A stretch of DNA of 61,554 nt, from NCBI GenBank assembly GCA_002411365.1, contig DHSD01000001.1, positions 1 to 61,554 on the forward strand, read 5' to 3'. How positions within the stretch are numbered: position 1 is the first letter of the stretch; each line of letters begins with the position of its first letter. A program made the translations under genes and the position numbers. The notes beneath the pieces were generated by a model. It ran no database searches. It had not been told where the DNA came from and saw nothing but the letters and a program-made list of their open reading frames with translations. This DNA is from Ruminococcaceae bacterium UBA5295 (lineage in GTDB: Bacteria; Bacillota; Clostridia; Oscillospirales; Acutalibacteraceae). Below are positions 16,585 to 24,570 of this stretch, piece after piece.

Positions 16585-16643
16585 GCAAAGCAAGTCTTGG
16601 GCAGTGCTTAAATAGTTTTTGCGTTTTGTCGAAGGTGATTTCC

Positions 16644-17819
16644 GTGGACAGTGGCATTATTGGTATTCTAAAAAAAATTAAAGATGAGCGCGGAGAAAAA
16701 ATCTTTGAGGATAAAAGGCTTCTGCGTGCGCTTTTTGACGACTATGCAAAAGGCCAGTACAAGGGTGAAATGCATTTGATGCGCATAGCATTTCACGCGG
16801 GGCTTTATGGCGATTTAAAGGCACATCCGGAAAAAAATGAGAATATACGCAGGGAATACCGTATTCGTATGGAAAATGAATATTGCTGGACTGCTGAGCA
16901 GACGGATTTTGCAGTTTCGTGCTGCCTTGCTGTTATCGGCGGTAAATATTCCGGCAGCGGAAACAGCAGGTTTGACGGACTTTTGGAAGCGGCAAAGCAG
17001 GGCGATGCCGACGCGCAGTACAGCCTTGGTCTTGCCTATATCCTGGCAGACGGCATACCGCAGGACTATTCAAAAGCGGCGTACTGGTTTTTAAAAGCGG
17101 CCGAGCAGGGCCATGCAGATGCACAGCATAAACTTGGGCTGTGCTATTACAGTGGCCGCGGGGTGCCACAGGATTATGCCAAAGCGGATTACTGGTCTAA
17201 AATGGCAGCATCGCAGGGGCATACTGTCGCCGAGTTTAACCTCGGCGTGCGCTATAGCCATGGCCTCGGGGCGCCTCAGAATTACAGGAAGGCGCTGCAC
17301 TGGTTTTTAAAAGCGGCAAAACAGGGCCATGTCGACGCGCAGAACAACCTTGGCCTTCTTTACAGGGATGGCAAAGGGACAGCCTGCAATTACACTAAAG
17401 CTGCTTACTGGTTTTCCATGGCGGCGAAGCAGAGCCATACTGCCGGCGTTTTTCATCTCGGCGAATGCTATTTATATGGGCAGGGCGTAAAACGTGACAG
17501 CAAAAAGGCTGCCGGATGTTTTGAGCGCGGTGCAAAATGCGGCGGTGCTGACTGTCAGTATGGATTCGCTTATTGCCTTGAAAATGGAATCGGTGTTCCT
17601 AAAGATATGGAAAAGGCTTTGCACTGGTATGTGAAAGCCGCAGGCCTTGGAAATGCGGCGGCGCAGAATCGCCTCGGAGAGTGCTGCTTCTATGGCCTTG
17701 GCGTTGAAATGAACTGCAATCAAGCCAGAATATTCTGGAAAAAGGCTGCTTCGCATGGCATGTGGCAGGCAAAAGAGCATTTAGAGAATATGCAGAAAAA
17801 GAGTTCTGCTGAGTGCTAA
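16644..17819 (+). CDS. Sel1-repeat protein with a distinct N-terminal domain
   Basis: This 391-residue protein carries seven consecutive 36-residue Sel1-like repeats from about residue 121 to 372 (consensus ADAQxxLGxxYxxGxGVPQDYxKAxxWFxKAAxQGH), forming an alpha-solenoid for protein binding. The first roughly 115 residues are a separate helical domain (RLLRALFDDYAKGQYKGE, then HLMRIAFHAGLYGDL, later a Cys/Trp-containing helix pair) that I recognise only as a recurring partner of kinase and J-protein systems. No signal peptide. Start set at GTG 16644, with AAGGTGAT five bases before; a TTG at 16626 has none. It lies 59 bases after the PP2C gene with no terminator between, so it is probably the adaptor or target of the module. 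Confidence 0.87.
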   Translation: MDSGIIGILKKIKDERGEKIFEDKRLLRALFDDYAKGQYKGEMHLMRIAFHAGLYGDLKAHPEKNENIRREYRIRMENEYCWTAEQTDFAVSCCLAVIGGKYSGSGNSRFDGLLEAAKQGDADAQYSLGLAYILADGIPQDYSKAAYWFLKAAEQGHADAQHKLGLCYYSGRGVPQDYAKADYWSKMAASQGHTVAEFNLGVRYSHGLGAPQNYRKALHWFLKAAKQGHVDAQNNLGLLYRDGKGTACNYTKAAYWFSMAAKQSHTAGVFHLGECYLYGQGVKRDSKKAAGCFERGAKCGGADCQYGFAYCLENGIGVPKDMEKALHWYVKAAGLGNAAAQNRLGECCFYGLGVEMNCNQARIFWKKAASHGMWQAKEHLENMQKKSSAEC

Positions 17820-17886
17820 AAATCATGTGGTTTCCAATGTATCAAACGCAATAAATGCAAATTAAGAATCAAGGAGGATATAAAAT

Positions 17887-18765
17887 ATGGAGTATACAAT
17901 TAGAAGCAAAGACCTTGTTGTAAAAGCACGCTCTTTCGGCGGGGAACTTACATCAATCCGTGATAATGACGGAACCGAATACCTCTGGCAGGGTGACCCG
18001 AAATACTGGAAAGGGCAGGCCCCTGTGCTTTTTCCAATCGTCGGTAGCCTGCGCGGCAAAAAAGCTGTAACGTCAGATGGCAAAATATGCTGTATGGAAC
18101 GCCATGGAATTGCCCGCAGAAAACAGGCCGAAATGATACGCCAGGACCAAAGCTCAATAATGTTCAGGCTCGTTTCTGACGATGAGACCAAACAGCATTA
18201 TCCGTTTGACTTTGTGCTTGAAACAACTTATACGGTTGAAAAACGCAGAATCACAGTAAGCCATGAGATTAAAAATTCAAATTCATATGCGCTTCCGTTC
18301 CAGATTGGCGGCCACCCAGCATTTAACTGCCCAGTCTCTGCCGGAGAGCAGTTTGAGGATTATGATGTTGAGTTTGAACAGCCCGAAACTGCTAACTGCC
18401 CGCTCCTTGATGAGAATGGCCTTCCGCAGATGGACAAGCGCATACCGATCCTTGATAATTCAAAAGTTCTTCCGATGAAGCACGAACTGTTTTCAAAAGA
18501 TGCTCTGATATTTGATGGTATCAAATCGAGAAAAGTTATGCTGCGCAGCCGGAAATCGGGTAAGGGCGTATGTGTGGAGTTCTCAGATATGGATTATCTG
18601 CTCATTTGGTCAAGCGCAAATGGTGGACCGTTTGTCGCGCTTGAGCCGTGGAGCGGGCTGGCAACATGCAGTGACGAAGGCGACGAATTTGAAAAGAAGC
18701 GCGGCATGATACTTCTGCCCGCAGGTGAGAAAAAGACGGTTTCTTACCAGATTTCAATTATCTGA
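17887..18765 (+). CDS. Aldose 1-epimerase family protein (LacX-like)
   Basis: A galactose mutarotase-fold protein of 292 residues. Expected catalytic elements are seen: MERHGIARRK (His), QIGGHPAFNCP (His) and ALEPWSGL (Glu). The sequence is of the shorter, LacX/YeaD-like type rather than classic GalM, so the sugar is uncertain (hexose or hexose phosphate). AGGAGG lies eight bases before the ATG. It begins 67 bases after the Sel1 gene and I see no terminator between, but there is no functional link. No sugar transporter or kinase lies beside it. Confidence 0.85.
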   Translation: MEYTIRSKDLVVKARSFGGELTSIRDNDGTEYLWQGDPKYWKGQAPVLFPIVGSLRGKKAVTSDGKICCMERHGIARRKQAEMIRQDQSSIMFRLVSDDETKQHYPFDFVLETTYTVEKRRITVSHEIKNSNSYALPFQIGGHPAFNCPVSAGEQFEDYDVEFEQPETANCPLLDENGLPQMDKRIPILDNSKVLPMKHELFSKDALIFDGIKSRKVMLRSRKSGKGVCVEFSDMDYLLIWSSANGGPFVALEPWSGLATCSDEGDEFEKKRGMILLPAGEKKTVSYQISII

Positions 18766-18801
18766 TGAAAAAGCTTTTAAATATGTAAACTGCGCGGTAT
18801 T

Positions 18802-19440
18802 CTATCTGAAGTTTTTAAAATTATTTTTATCATTCCACATACTATTAAATTCAGTATCGAAATCCTTTGCCGCTTTTTCATCGTGCAGCACAACAAAAAC
18901 TTCGTCATTTTTTGTTTCGGCTGATTTTGTGTAATTGAAACTGCCGGTGGTAGCTGTTTTCTGGTCGGCAATCGTCACTTTCAAATGCATCAGGCCGGTA
19001 TGTGTATTTATTTTAACAGGTATGCCGCTTTTTGTCAGACTCCGCAGAATGGATTTCTGATATTTCTCGCCAGACTGCTGTTTGTCTGAAATCACTCTGA
19101 CAGAAACCCCTTTTTTGTGCGCTGCGACGATTGCCGATGCGGTTGGATCGTCCGTAAGGCTGTAAATGGCAACATCAAGATTTTTCTGGGCGGAATTTAT
19201 TACTTTGATAAGCTGTGGTTCGGCTTTTTGGTCGGCACGCGGAAAATAATATTCGATTTTTCCGTCGCTTGAATATTGAGCTTTGTTAAAAGAAAAATTC
19301 TGCTTATATGTAACTGACGAGCTTGCTTTCGGCACAGTGACAGAAGCGCTCACGCTGCCACATGATGTAAGGAAAAGGGCTGAAACGGCCGCTGCCAGTG
19401 CAGCGGCAATGAGTTTGCTTTTTGAACTGCGTTTTTTCAT
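18802..19440 (-). CDS. Lipoprotein with a single phospholipase D-type (HKD) nuclease domain
   Basis: A 212-residue exported protein. The N-terminus has a Lys/Arg-rich start, a hydrophobic helix and the lipobox LTSC, so it is predicted to be lipid-anchored outside the cell. The mature part is a PLD-fold domain with one HKD motif, HLKVTIAD, followed by GSFNYTKSAETKNDE, and upstream NLDVAIYSLTDDP and GVSVRVISDKQQ. Single-HKD proteins such as the Nuc endonuclease dimerise to build the active site, so extracellular DNA cleavage is the likeliest role; a phospholipase is less likely. Start at ATG 19440, GGAGGT five bases upstream. A consensus promoter lies divergent to the FMN riboswitch promoter. 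Confidence 0.88.
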   Translation of the reverse strand: MKKRSSKSKLIAAALAAAVSALFLTSCGSVSASVTVPKASSSVTYKQNFSFNKAQYSSDGKIEYYFPRADQKAEPQLIKVINSAQKNLDVAIYSLTDDPTASAIVAAHKKGVSVRVISDKQQSGEKYQKSILRSLTKSGIPVKINTHTGLMHLKVTIADQKTATTGSFNYTKSAETKNDEVFVVLHDEKAAKDFDTEFNSMWNDKNNFKNFR

Positions 19441-19485
19441 TTTTACCTCCACGCCAAGTCAAATAATATTGTTGTTAATTGTTAT

Positions 19486-19514
19486 ATTATAGCAGAGGAA
19501 AATATGATTGACAA
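19486..19514 (-). promoter_or_regulatory. Promoter of the PLD-type lipoprotein gene
   Basis: On the minus strand TTGTCA (19509-19514) and TATAAT (19486-19491) are spaced by 17 bases. Its -35 box lies seven bases from the -35 box of the divergent ribU promoter. Confidence 0.75.
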
Positions 19515-19521
19515 ATCATGC

Positions 19522-19550
19522 TTGACATATGAAGGCAAGATTGTTATAAT
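19522..19550 (+). promoter_or_regulatory. Consensus promoter of the FMN riboswitch-ribU unit
   Basis: TTGACA (19522-19527) and TATAAT (19545-19550) at an ideal 17-base spacing, about 20 bases before the riboswitch. Both hexamers are perfect sigma-A consensus. Confidence 0.9.
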
Positions 19551-19568
19551 AATATTAAATTGAATGCT

Positions 19569-19690
19569 GTCTTCGGGGCAGGGTGTAATTCCCTACCGGT
19601 GGTAATGCGGCAGTGCCGACAAGCCCACGAGCTTTTTGCAGATTTGGTGTGATTCCAAAGCCGACGGTATAGTCCGGATGAAAGAAGAGC
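19569..19690 (+). ncRNA. FMN riboswitch (RFN element)
   Basis: Conserved RFN blocks appear in order: CTTCGGGGCAGGGTG, ATTCCCTACCGGTGGT, AGCCCACGAGC, GTGATTCCAAAGCCGACGG and TATAGTCCGGATGAAAGAAG. It binds FMN and, with the downstream hairpin, stops ribU transcription when flavin is plentiful. Confidence 0.95.
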
Positions 19691-19715
19691 GCATATTTAT
19701 AACAGGCGTATTTTC

Positions 19716-19747
19716 ACCCCGCAGATGAATTTCTGTGGGGCTTTTTC
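19716..19747 (+). terminator. Expression-platform terminator of the FMN riboswitch
   Basis: CCCCGCAGA (19717-19725) pairs with TCTGTGGGG (19732-19740), then C and five T residues. It sits between the aptamer and ribU, as expected for transcriptional attenuation. Confidence 0.88.
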
Positions 19748-19774
19748 GTTGACAGTGGAAAAGGAGAACTTTTT

Positions 19775-20404
19775 ATGGAAAGCATCAAAAGCAAAAACAG
19801 TTCAGATTCCGTAACGGACGTACGCAGGATAACACAGATCGGCATTTTGGGCGCGGTTGCATTTCTGCTTATGATGGTGGAATTTCCACTGTGGTTTGCG
19901 CCGGGATTTTACAAGCTCGATTTCAGCGAGCTTCCTGTTTTGATTGGCACATTTGCCATGGGGCCTGTGTCGGGTGCACTTATTGAGCTTGTCAAAGTTC
20001 TGCTGTATTTTTTCATTCATGGAAGCTCCACAGCTGGAGTAGGAGATCTGGCTAATTTCTTTGTTGGCTGCTGTATGGTCGTACCGGCCGGCATGATTTA
20101 CAAAGCACATAAGACGAGAAAAAATGCTGTGATAGGCATGGCTGTAGGGACAATTATTATGTCTGCTGCAGCCGGGGTTTTCAATGCCTTCGTTTTGCTC
20201 CCACTTTTTGCAAAGGCTTTTCATATGCCAATGGCTGCGCTTATTCAGATGGGCACAAAAGTCAATCCATCTATTGTGGACTTGTCTACGTTTGTCATGC
20301 TGGCTGTTGTTCCGTTTAATCTCTTTAAAGGCGCGGTAGTGTCCGTACTTACGTTTTTGCTTTACAAACGCGTCAGCCCTATCCTTCATGGCAGGGTTCG
20401 CTAA
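19775..20404 (+). CDS. ribU: Riboflavin ECF transporter S component RibU
   Basis: A 209-residue integral membrane protein with about six hydrophobic helices, the substrate-binding subunit of an energy-coupling-factor importer for riboflavin. It begins with a short polar segment and then RRITQIGILGAVAFLLMM; FPLWFAPGFYKLDFSELPVLIGTFAMGP is split over helices as in RibU proteins. The FMN riboswitch and terminator directly upstream make the substrate assignment strong. The shared ECF ATPases and T protein are not in the window. AAGGAG precedes the ATG. Transcribed alone; the SAM riboswitch follows. Confidence 0.93.
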   Translation: MESIKSKNSSDSVTDVRRITQIGILGAVAFLLMMVEFPLWFAPGFYKLDFSELPVLIGTFAMGPVSGALIELVKVLLYFFIHGSSTAGVGDLANFFVGCCMVVPAGMIYKAHKTRKNAVIGMAVGTIIMSAAAGVFNAFVLLPLFAKAFHMPMAALIQMGTKVNPSIVDLSTFVMLAVVPFNLFKGAVVSVLTFLLYKRVSPILHGRVR

Positions 20405-20455
20405 ACAATTTCGGCTTATTATGACATCCTTCTTACAATTTAATCATTTTGTATA

Positions 20456-20484
20456 TTTACTCTATACCATATATATGGTACAAT
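20456..20484 (+). promoter_or_regulatory. Candidate promoter of the SAM riboswitch-metK unit
   Basis: TTTACT (20456-20461) and TACAAT (20479-20484) are spaced by 17 bases, about 27 bases before the aptamer. The spacer contains the palindrome CCATATATATGG (20468-20479 region). Confidence 0.6.
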
Positions 20485-20510
20485 ATAACATATACAAATG
20501 AATATGCCCC

Positions 20511-20602
20511 CTTATCAAGAGTGACGGAGGGAACAGGCCCTATGATGTCCGGCAACCTGCGTATGCAAGGTGCCAATTCCTGCGGGAGACCGATAGATGA
20601 GG
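20511..20602 (+). ncRNA. SAM-I riboswitch (S-box)
   Basis: S-box signatures are in order: CTTATCAAGAG, GACGGAGGGAACAGGCCC, ATGTCCGGCAACCTGC, AAGGTGCCAATTCCTGC and GATAGATGAGG. It senses S-adenosylmethionine and controls metK by the terminator that follows. Confidence 0.95.
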
Positions 20603-20614
20603 TTTGGATTTTTC

Positions 20615-20645
20615 ATGCCGTTCGGTTTTCCGGGCGGCATTTTTC
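20615..20645 (+). terminator. Expression-platform terminator of the SAM riboswitch
   Basis: ATGCCG (20615-20620) pairs with CGGCAT (20635-20640), with further pairing TTCGG/CCGGG inside, followed by T residues. It would form when SAM is bound and stop transcription before metK. Confidence 0.85.
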
Positions 20646-20699
20646 ATGCGAAACCATAGAAAAATGGTTTCTGCCTATAAATTTACAGGAGGCTGCAGT

Positions 20700-21884
20700 A
20701 TGTCAAAGCGTTTTTTCACATCGGAGTCCGTAACAGAAGGGCACCCTGACAAAGTCTGTGACCAGATTGCGGATGCTGTGCTCGATGCTATTATTGAAAA
20801 GGACCCCAATGCCCATGTTGCCTGTGAAGTGACAGCCACCACAGGTATTATTCATGTAATGGGCGAAATTTCAACTGACTGCTATGTAGACATTTCTTCC
20901 ATAGCGCGTGATGTTGTCCGCGACATTGGATACAATAATCCAGCTTATGGATTTGACAGCAATACATGCGGTGTACTGACTTCCATAGACGTACAGTCAC
21001 CGGACATTGCTATGGGCGTCGATAAGTCATATGAAGCAAAGAGCGGCGCAAAAGATGAAGACGACCTCATAGGTGCAGGTGACCAGGGAATGATGTTCGG
21101 TTATGCGTGCGATGAAACTCCGGAGCTTATGCCTATGGCGATATCGCTTGCGCACAAACTTTCGAAGCATCTGGCCGAAGTGCGTAAAAACGGCACATTG
21201 CCGTACCTGCGTCCGGACGGAAAAACTCAGGTCACAATTGAGTATGACGGCGACACTCCGGTGCGCGTCGACACAGTCGTAGTTTCAGCCCAGCATGACC
21301 CAGACGTTTCACTTGAGCAAATCCGCAGGGATATTAAAAAACATGTAATAGAGGAAGTCATTCCGGAAAAATGGCTCGATGAAAATACAAAGTACTACAT
21401 AAACCCAACAGGGCGTTTCGTTATCGGCGGTCCGGTAAGTGACAGCGGCCTTACGGGCAGGAAGATAATCGTTGACACGTACGGTGGCTATGGCAGGCAT
21501 GGCGGAGGTTCATTCTCAGGGAAAGATCCGACGAAAGTTGACCGTTCCGCAAGCTATGCGGCGCGCTATGTAGCTAAAAACATAGTTGCGGCGGGCTTTG
21601 CAAAGAAATGCGAAGTTCAGCTTGCATATGCAATCGGCGTAGCGCACCCGGTTTCAATTTCAGTTGACGCATTCGGCACTTCCAAATACAGTGCAGAAGA
21701 GCTTGAAAAAGCGGTACGCAGCGTGTTTGACTTGCGCCCGAGTGCAATAATCCGCAACTTTGACCTTCGCAGGCCAATCTACCGTGCACTTTCCAATTAT
21801 GGCCATATGGGTCGTGAAGACCTAAACGTGCCATGGGAAAAGCGGGATAAAGTTGATGCACTTAAGTCTGCAATAAAAAAGTAA
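20700..21884 (+). CDS. metK: S-adenosylmethionine synthetase
   Basis: MetK makes SAM from methionine and ATP. It is 394 residues with the family hallmarks: FTSESVTEGHPDKVCDQIAD at the start, GAGDQGMMFGYA, RPDGKTQVTIEY, GGPVSDSGLTGRKIIVDTYGG (residue run split over two loops) and GGGSFSGKDPTKVDRS. Start at ATG 20700, with AGGAGG seven bases upstream; reading on into the riboswitch is open but is not protein. The SAM-I riboswitch provides feedback control. A strong hairpin follows directly after the stop. Confidence 0.97.
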   Translation: MSKRFFTSESVTEGHPDKVCDQIADAVLDAIIEKDPNAHVACEVTATTGIIHVMGEISTDCYVDISSIARDVVRDIGYNNPAYGFDSNTCGVLTSIDVQSPDIAMGVDKSYEAKSGAKDEDDLIGAGDQGMMFGYACDETPELMPMAISLAHKLSKHLAEVRKNGTLPYLRPDGKTQVTIEYDGDTPVRVDTVVVSAQHDPDVSLEQIRRDIKKHVIEEVIPEKWLDENTKYYINPTGRFVIGGPVSDSGLTGRKIIVDTYGGYGRHGGGSFSGKDPTKVDRSASYAARYVAKNIVAAGFAKKCEVQLAYAIGVAHPVSISVDAFGTSKYSAEELEKAVRSVFDLRPSAIIRNFDLRRPIYRALSNYGHMGREDLNVPWEKRDKVDALKSAIKK

Positions 21885-21896
21885 TCTGTCAAATAT

Positions 21897-21932
21897 TCAC
21901 CCCGGTGCATAATATGTGCCGGGGTGATTTTC
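21897..21932 (+). terminator. Hairpin after metK that encloses the next ribosome binding site
   Basis: TCACCCCGG (21897-21905) pairs with CCGGGGTGA (21919-21927), extended by U-G, G-U, C-G and A-U pairs to a 13-bp stem with a five-base loop, followed by TTTTC. It looks like a weak terminator of metK. The right arm contains GGGGTGA, the apparent ribosome binding site of the gene starting at 21933. Confidence 0.6.
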
Positions 21933-22265
21933 ATGCCTGATGTAGTTTTGAAGTGCATTTTTGCCATTTTTGCAGTCATCGGAACAGTGGAGGTTATTCG
22001 TGCTGTCTGGCGCTGCATCCTAAAAACAAAAGACCAGGGAAAGCTGGTGCTAATGCTGCCGCTTACAGGGCATGAAGAACAGGCAGAAGCAATAATGCGC
22101 AGTGCCATGGACCGCGCAGACTGGGTAGGCGGAGGAGTTCAGGTCGTCTGCCTCGACTGCGGTATGGATATAGAAACGCGCCGCATATGTGAAATGATCT
22201 GCGCCGATAATCCGGAAATCATCCTCTGCACACCTGAAGAATTCCAAAAGTTCTGGATAAAATAA
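21933..22265 (+). CDS. Small protein with one N-terminal membrane helix, unrecognised
   Basis: The product is 110 residues. It opens with a hydrophobic helix (about 3-20, VVLKCIFAIFAVIGTVEVI), then a basic patch and a soluble domain with alternating strand and helix, including KLVLMLPLTGHEEQAEAIM, VQVVCLDCGMD, RICEMI and EIILCTPEEF. The cysteine pair CLDC is notable. I do not know its function; a cytoplasmic domain tethered to the membrane is the simplest reading. The start ATG has GGGGTGA five bases upstream, but that site is inside a stable hairpin, so translation may be conditional. recD2 follows 73 bases later. Confidence 0.72.
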   Translation: MPDVVLKCIFAIFAVIGTVEVIRAVWRCILKTKDQGKLVLMLPLTGHEEQAEAIMRSAMDRADWVGGGVQVVCLDCGMDIETRRICEMICADNPEIILCTPEEFQKFWIK

Positions 22266-22338
22266 TTTGCAAATTATTTTTGTTTCGGCTATACTGAAAA
22301 AAGATTATTCAGATTATTAAAGAATCCGGGGGAGCTTT

Positions 22339-24570
22339 TTGGGAGACAAAACACTGCTTGAAATGACCGGCTCTATTGAGCAGGTTATTTTTCGTAATGA
22401 AAAAAATGGCTATGCTGTTGTTGAGATTAACAATGGTGAAGATTTGGTGACCGCGGTCGGCACAATGCCGTTTGTAGGTGCCGGTGAGCAGCTCCATATA
22501 ATAGGCAGTTGGGTTAACAGCCAGAATTACGGTGCCCAGTTCAAGGTGAAGTCTGTAGAGCGCTCAGCGCCGGCAGATGCCGAAGCAATGCTAAAGTATC
22601 TGTCATCAGGTGCTATCCGTGGCATCGGGCCTGCACTTGCAAAGAAGATAGTGGGCAAATTCGGCGAAAATACGATTAAAGTTATTGAAGATGAGCCTGA
22701 GCGGCTAAGTGAGATAAAGGGGATAACGCGCTCAAAGGCGGAAGAAATAGGGAAAGAGTTTCAGCGTGTAGGCGGCATGCGTGAGGCAATGCTAAGGCTT
22801 TCAGGTTATGGGCTGACACCGGAAGATTCAGTGCGTGTCTGGAAAGAATACGGTGCCCAATCTGAAGAAAGGATAAAAGAAGACCCTTACTGCCTTTGCA
22901 GCGATAGGCTGCAGATAGATTTTGCGCGCGCTGACCACATCGCCGCCGCGCTTGAGCATCCGCAGGACGACAGGTGCAGAATTCGGGCTGGAATCGTATA
23001 TGTGCTGAAGCATAACGAAAATAACGGCCATACCTGCCTGCCTGCAAATAAACTGCTTGCAGCATCTGCCAAGATGCTCGGTGTAACAGAAGAAGAGGCA
23101 TCAGATGCCCTCGACGAGATGAAAGGTGATTCGTCCCTCATCTCAAGGAATTTCCGCGGAAGGGAATTTATCTTTACGTCTCAGCTTTATCAGGCTGAGG
23201 TATACACGGCTGGGCGTATACGCATGATGCTCAAATTTCCTGCGCAGCCAATAATCGGTGTGGATGGCTATATTGAAACGATTGAGGCAGAAGAACAGAT
23301 TGCATATGCGGAGCTTCAGAAAACTGCTATACGTAAAGCTCTTACTAAAGGTATGCTTATTCTTACGGGAGGCCCCGGAACTGGAAAAACAACGACGTTG
23401 AATGCAATTATCCGCATCCTTGAGTTCCAAGGCGAAAAAGTGCTTCTTGCCGCGCCGACTGGCCGTGCGGCAAAGCGCATGACCGATTTGACAGGCAAAG
23501 AGGCGAAGACTGTACACCGCCTTCTGCAGGTTAAATGGAATGAAAACGACCAGCCTGAATTTGAGAAGAATGAGAAAGACCTGCTTGAATGCGACGCCTT
23601 AATTATAGACGAGCTTTCAATGATGGACACGCTCTTGTTTGAAGCTGTTTTGCGTGCCCTTCCGCTCGGGTGCCGCCTGATTATGGTAGGAGACAGCGAC
23701 CAGCTCCCTTCTGTTGGCCCGGGGAATGTCCTTGGGGATTTAATCGCATCAAACCTTGTACCTGTTGTGCAGCTTAAAGAGGTATTCAGGCAGTCAATGA
23801 AAAGTTTGATTGTCGCCAATGCCCATAAAATCGTTGCAGGCAAAATGCCCGAGATGAATATTCATAGTTCTGACTTTTTCTTTCTGCCATATCGGACGGC
23901 CGACGAGATAATATCTGTAATTGTTGACCTTTGCAGCCGCAGGCTTCCCAAAAGCTATGGGTATTCGCCGCTTTCAGATATTCAGGTGCTTTCGCCAGGA
24001 AGAAAGGGTGCCCTGGGTACAAATGAGCTGAACCGTAGGCTTCAACAGGCAATTAATCCTCCTTCCAATGGCAAAAATGAGATTACCGTTAATGGCACAC
24101 TTTTCAGGGAAGGCGACAAAGTTATGCAGATAAAAAATGATTACAACCTGGAATGGAAACGCAGTGACGGTACATATGGCGAAGGGGTTTTTAATGGCGA
24201 CCTCGGCGTGCTGCTTCAGATAGACCGCCGTGCGGCTACAGCAGCCGTGCAGATAGATGACCGTGTCGTAATTTACGAATCGGAAAAATTTGCGGAGCTC
24301 GAGCTTGCCTATGCTATGACTGTACATAAGAGCCAGGGCAATGAGTTTACAGCCGTGGTGATTCCAATGTACCGTGGAGCGCCGCAGCTTTGCTACCGCA
24401 ATCTTCTATATACTGCGGTGACGCGCGCAAGGTCTTTGCTTATACTTGTCGGGCACCCTGAAATTGTGCGGAGAATGGTCGCAAATGACAGGAAGACGCA
24501 GCGCTATACAGGCCTTTATGACCTCCTGACGGAAAATGCGGAAGGTGAAAGTGATGATGCTGCCACTTAA
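22339..24570 (+). CDS. recD2: RecD2-type 5'-3' DNA helicase
   Basis: An SF1B helicase of 743 residues. It has an N-terminal OB-like region (IEQVIFRNEKNGYAVVEI), helix-hairpin-helix units (about 90-200), and a RecD motor core: Walker A GGPGTGKTTT, motif II DELSMMD, VGDSDQLPSVGPG and the C-terminal VHKSQGNEFTAVV and YTAVTRARSLL. RecD2 acts without RecBC in repair and replication-fork processing in Firmicutes. The start is TTG, with GGGGGAG four bases upstream. Its 3' end overlaps comFC by 17 bases, so both are likely cotranscribed. Confidence 0.94.
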   Translation: MGDKTLLEMTGSIEQVIFRNEKNGYAVVEINNGEDLVTAVGTMPFVGAGEQLHIIGSWVNSQNYGAQFKVKSVERSAPADAEAMLKYLSSGAIRGIGPALAKKIVGKFGENTIKVIEDEPERLSEIKGITRSKAEEIGKEFQRVGGMREAMLRLSGYGLTPEDSVRVWKEYGAQSEERIKEDPYCLCSDRLQIDFARADHIAAALEHPQDDRCRIRAGIVYVLKHNENNGHTCLPANKLLAASAKMLGVTEEEASDALDEMKGDSSLISRNFRGREFIFTSQLYQAEVYTAGRIRMMLKFPAQPIIGVDGYIETIEAEEQIAYAELQKTAIRKALTKGMLILTGGPGTGKTTTLNAIIRILEFQGEKVLLAAPTGRAAKRMTDLTGKEAKTVHRLLQVKWNENDQPEFEKNEKDLLECDALIIDELSMMDTLLFEAVLRALPLGCRLIMVGDSDQLPSVGPGNVLGDLIASNLVPVVQLKEVFRQSMKSLIVANAHKIVAGKMPEMNIHSSDFFFLPYRTADEIISVIVDLCSRRLPKSYGYSPLSDIQVLSPGRKGALGTNELNRRLQQAINPPSNGKNEITVNGTLFREGDKVMQIKNDYNLEWKRSDGTYGEGVFNGDLGVLLQIDRRAATAAVQIDDRVVIYESEKFAELELAYAMTVHKSQGNEFTAVVIPMYRGAPQLCYRNLLYTAVTRARSLLILVGHPEIVRRMVANDRKTQRYTGLYDLLTENAEGESDDAAT

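Noticed and set aside
13689..17819. Tellurite resistance (ter) operon
   Set aside because: Only the kinase, vWA and PP2C parts are present; no TerD-, TerC- or TerZ-like protein is seen in the window.
20449..20699. Open frames and a longer metK N-terminus across the upstream region
   Set aside because: This stretch is the SAM-I riboswitch and its terminator; MetK starts at 20700.
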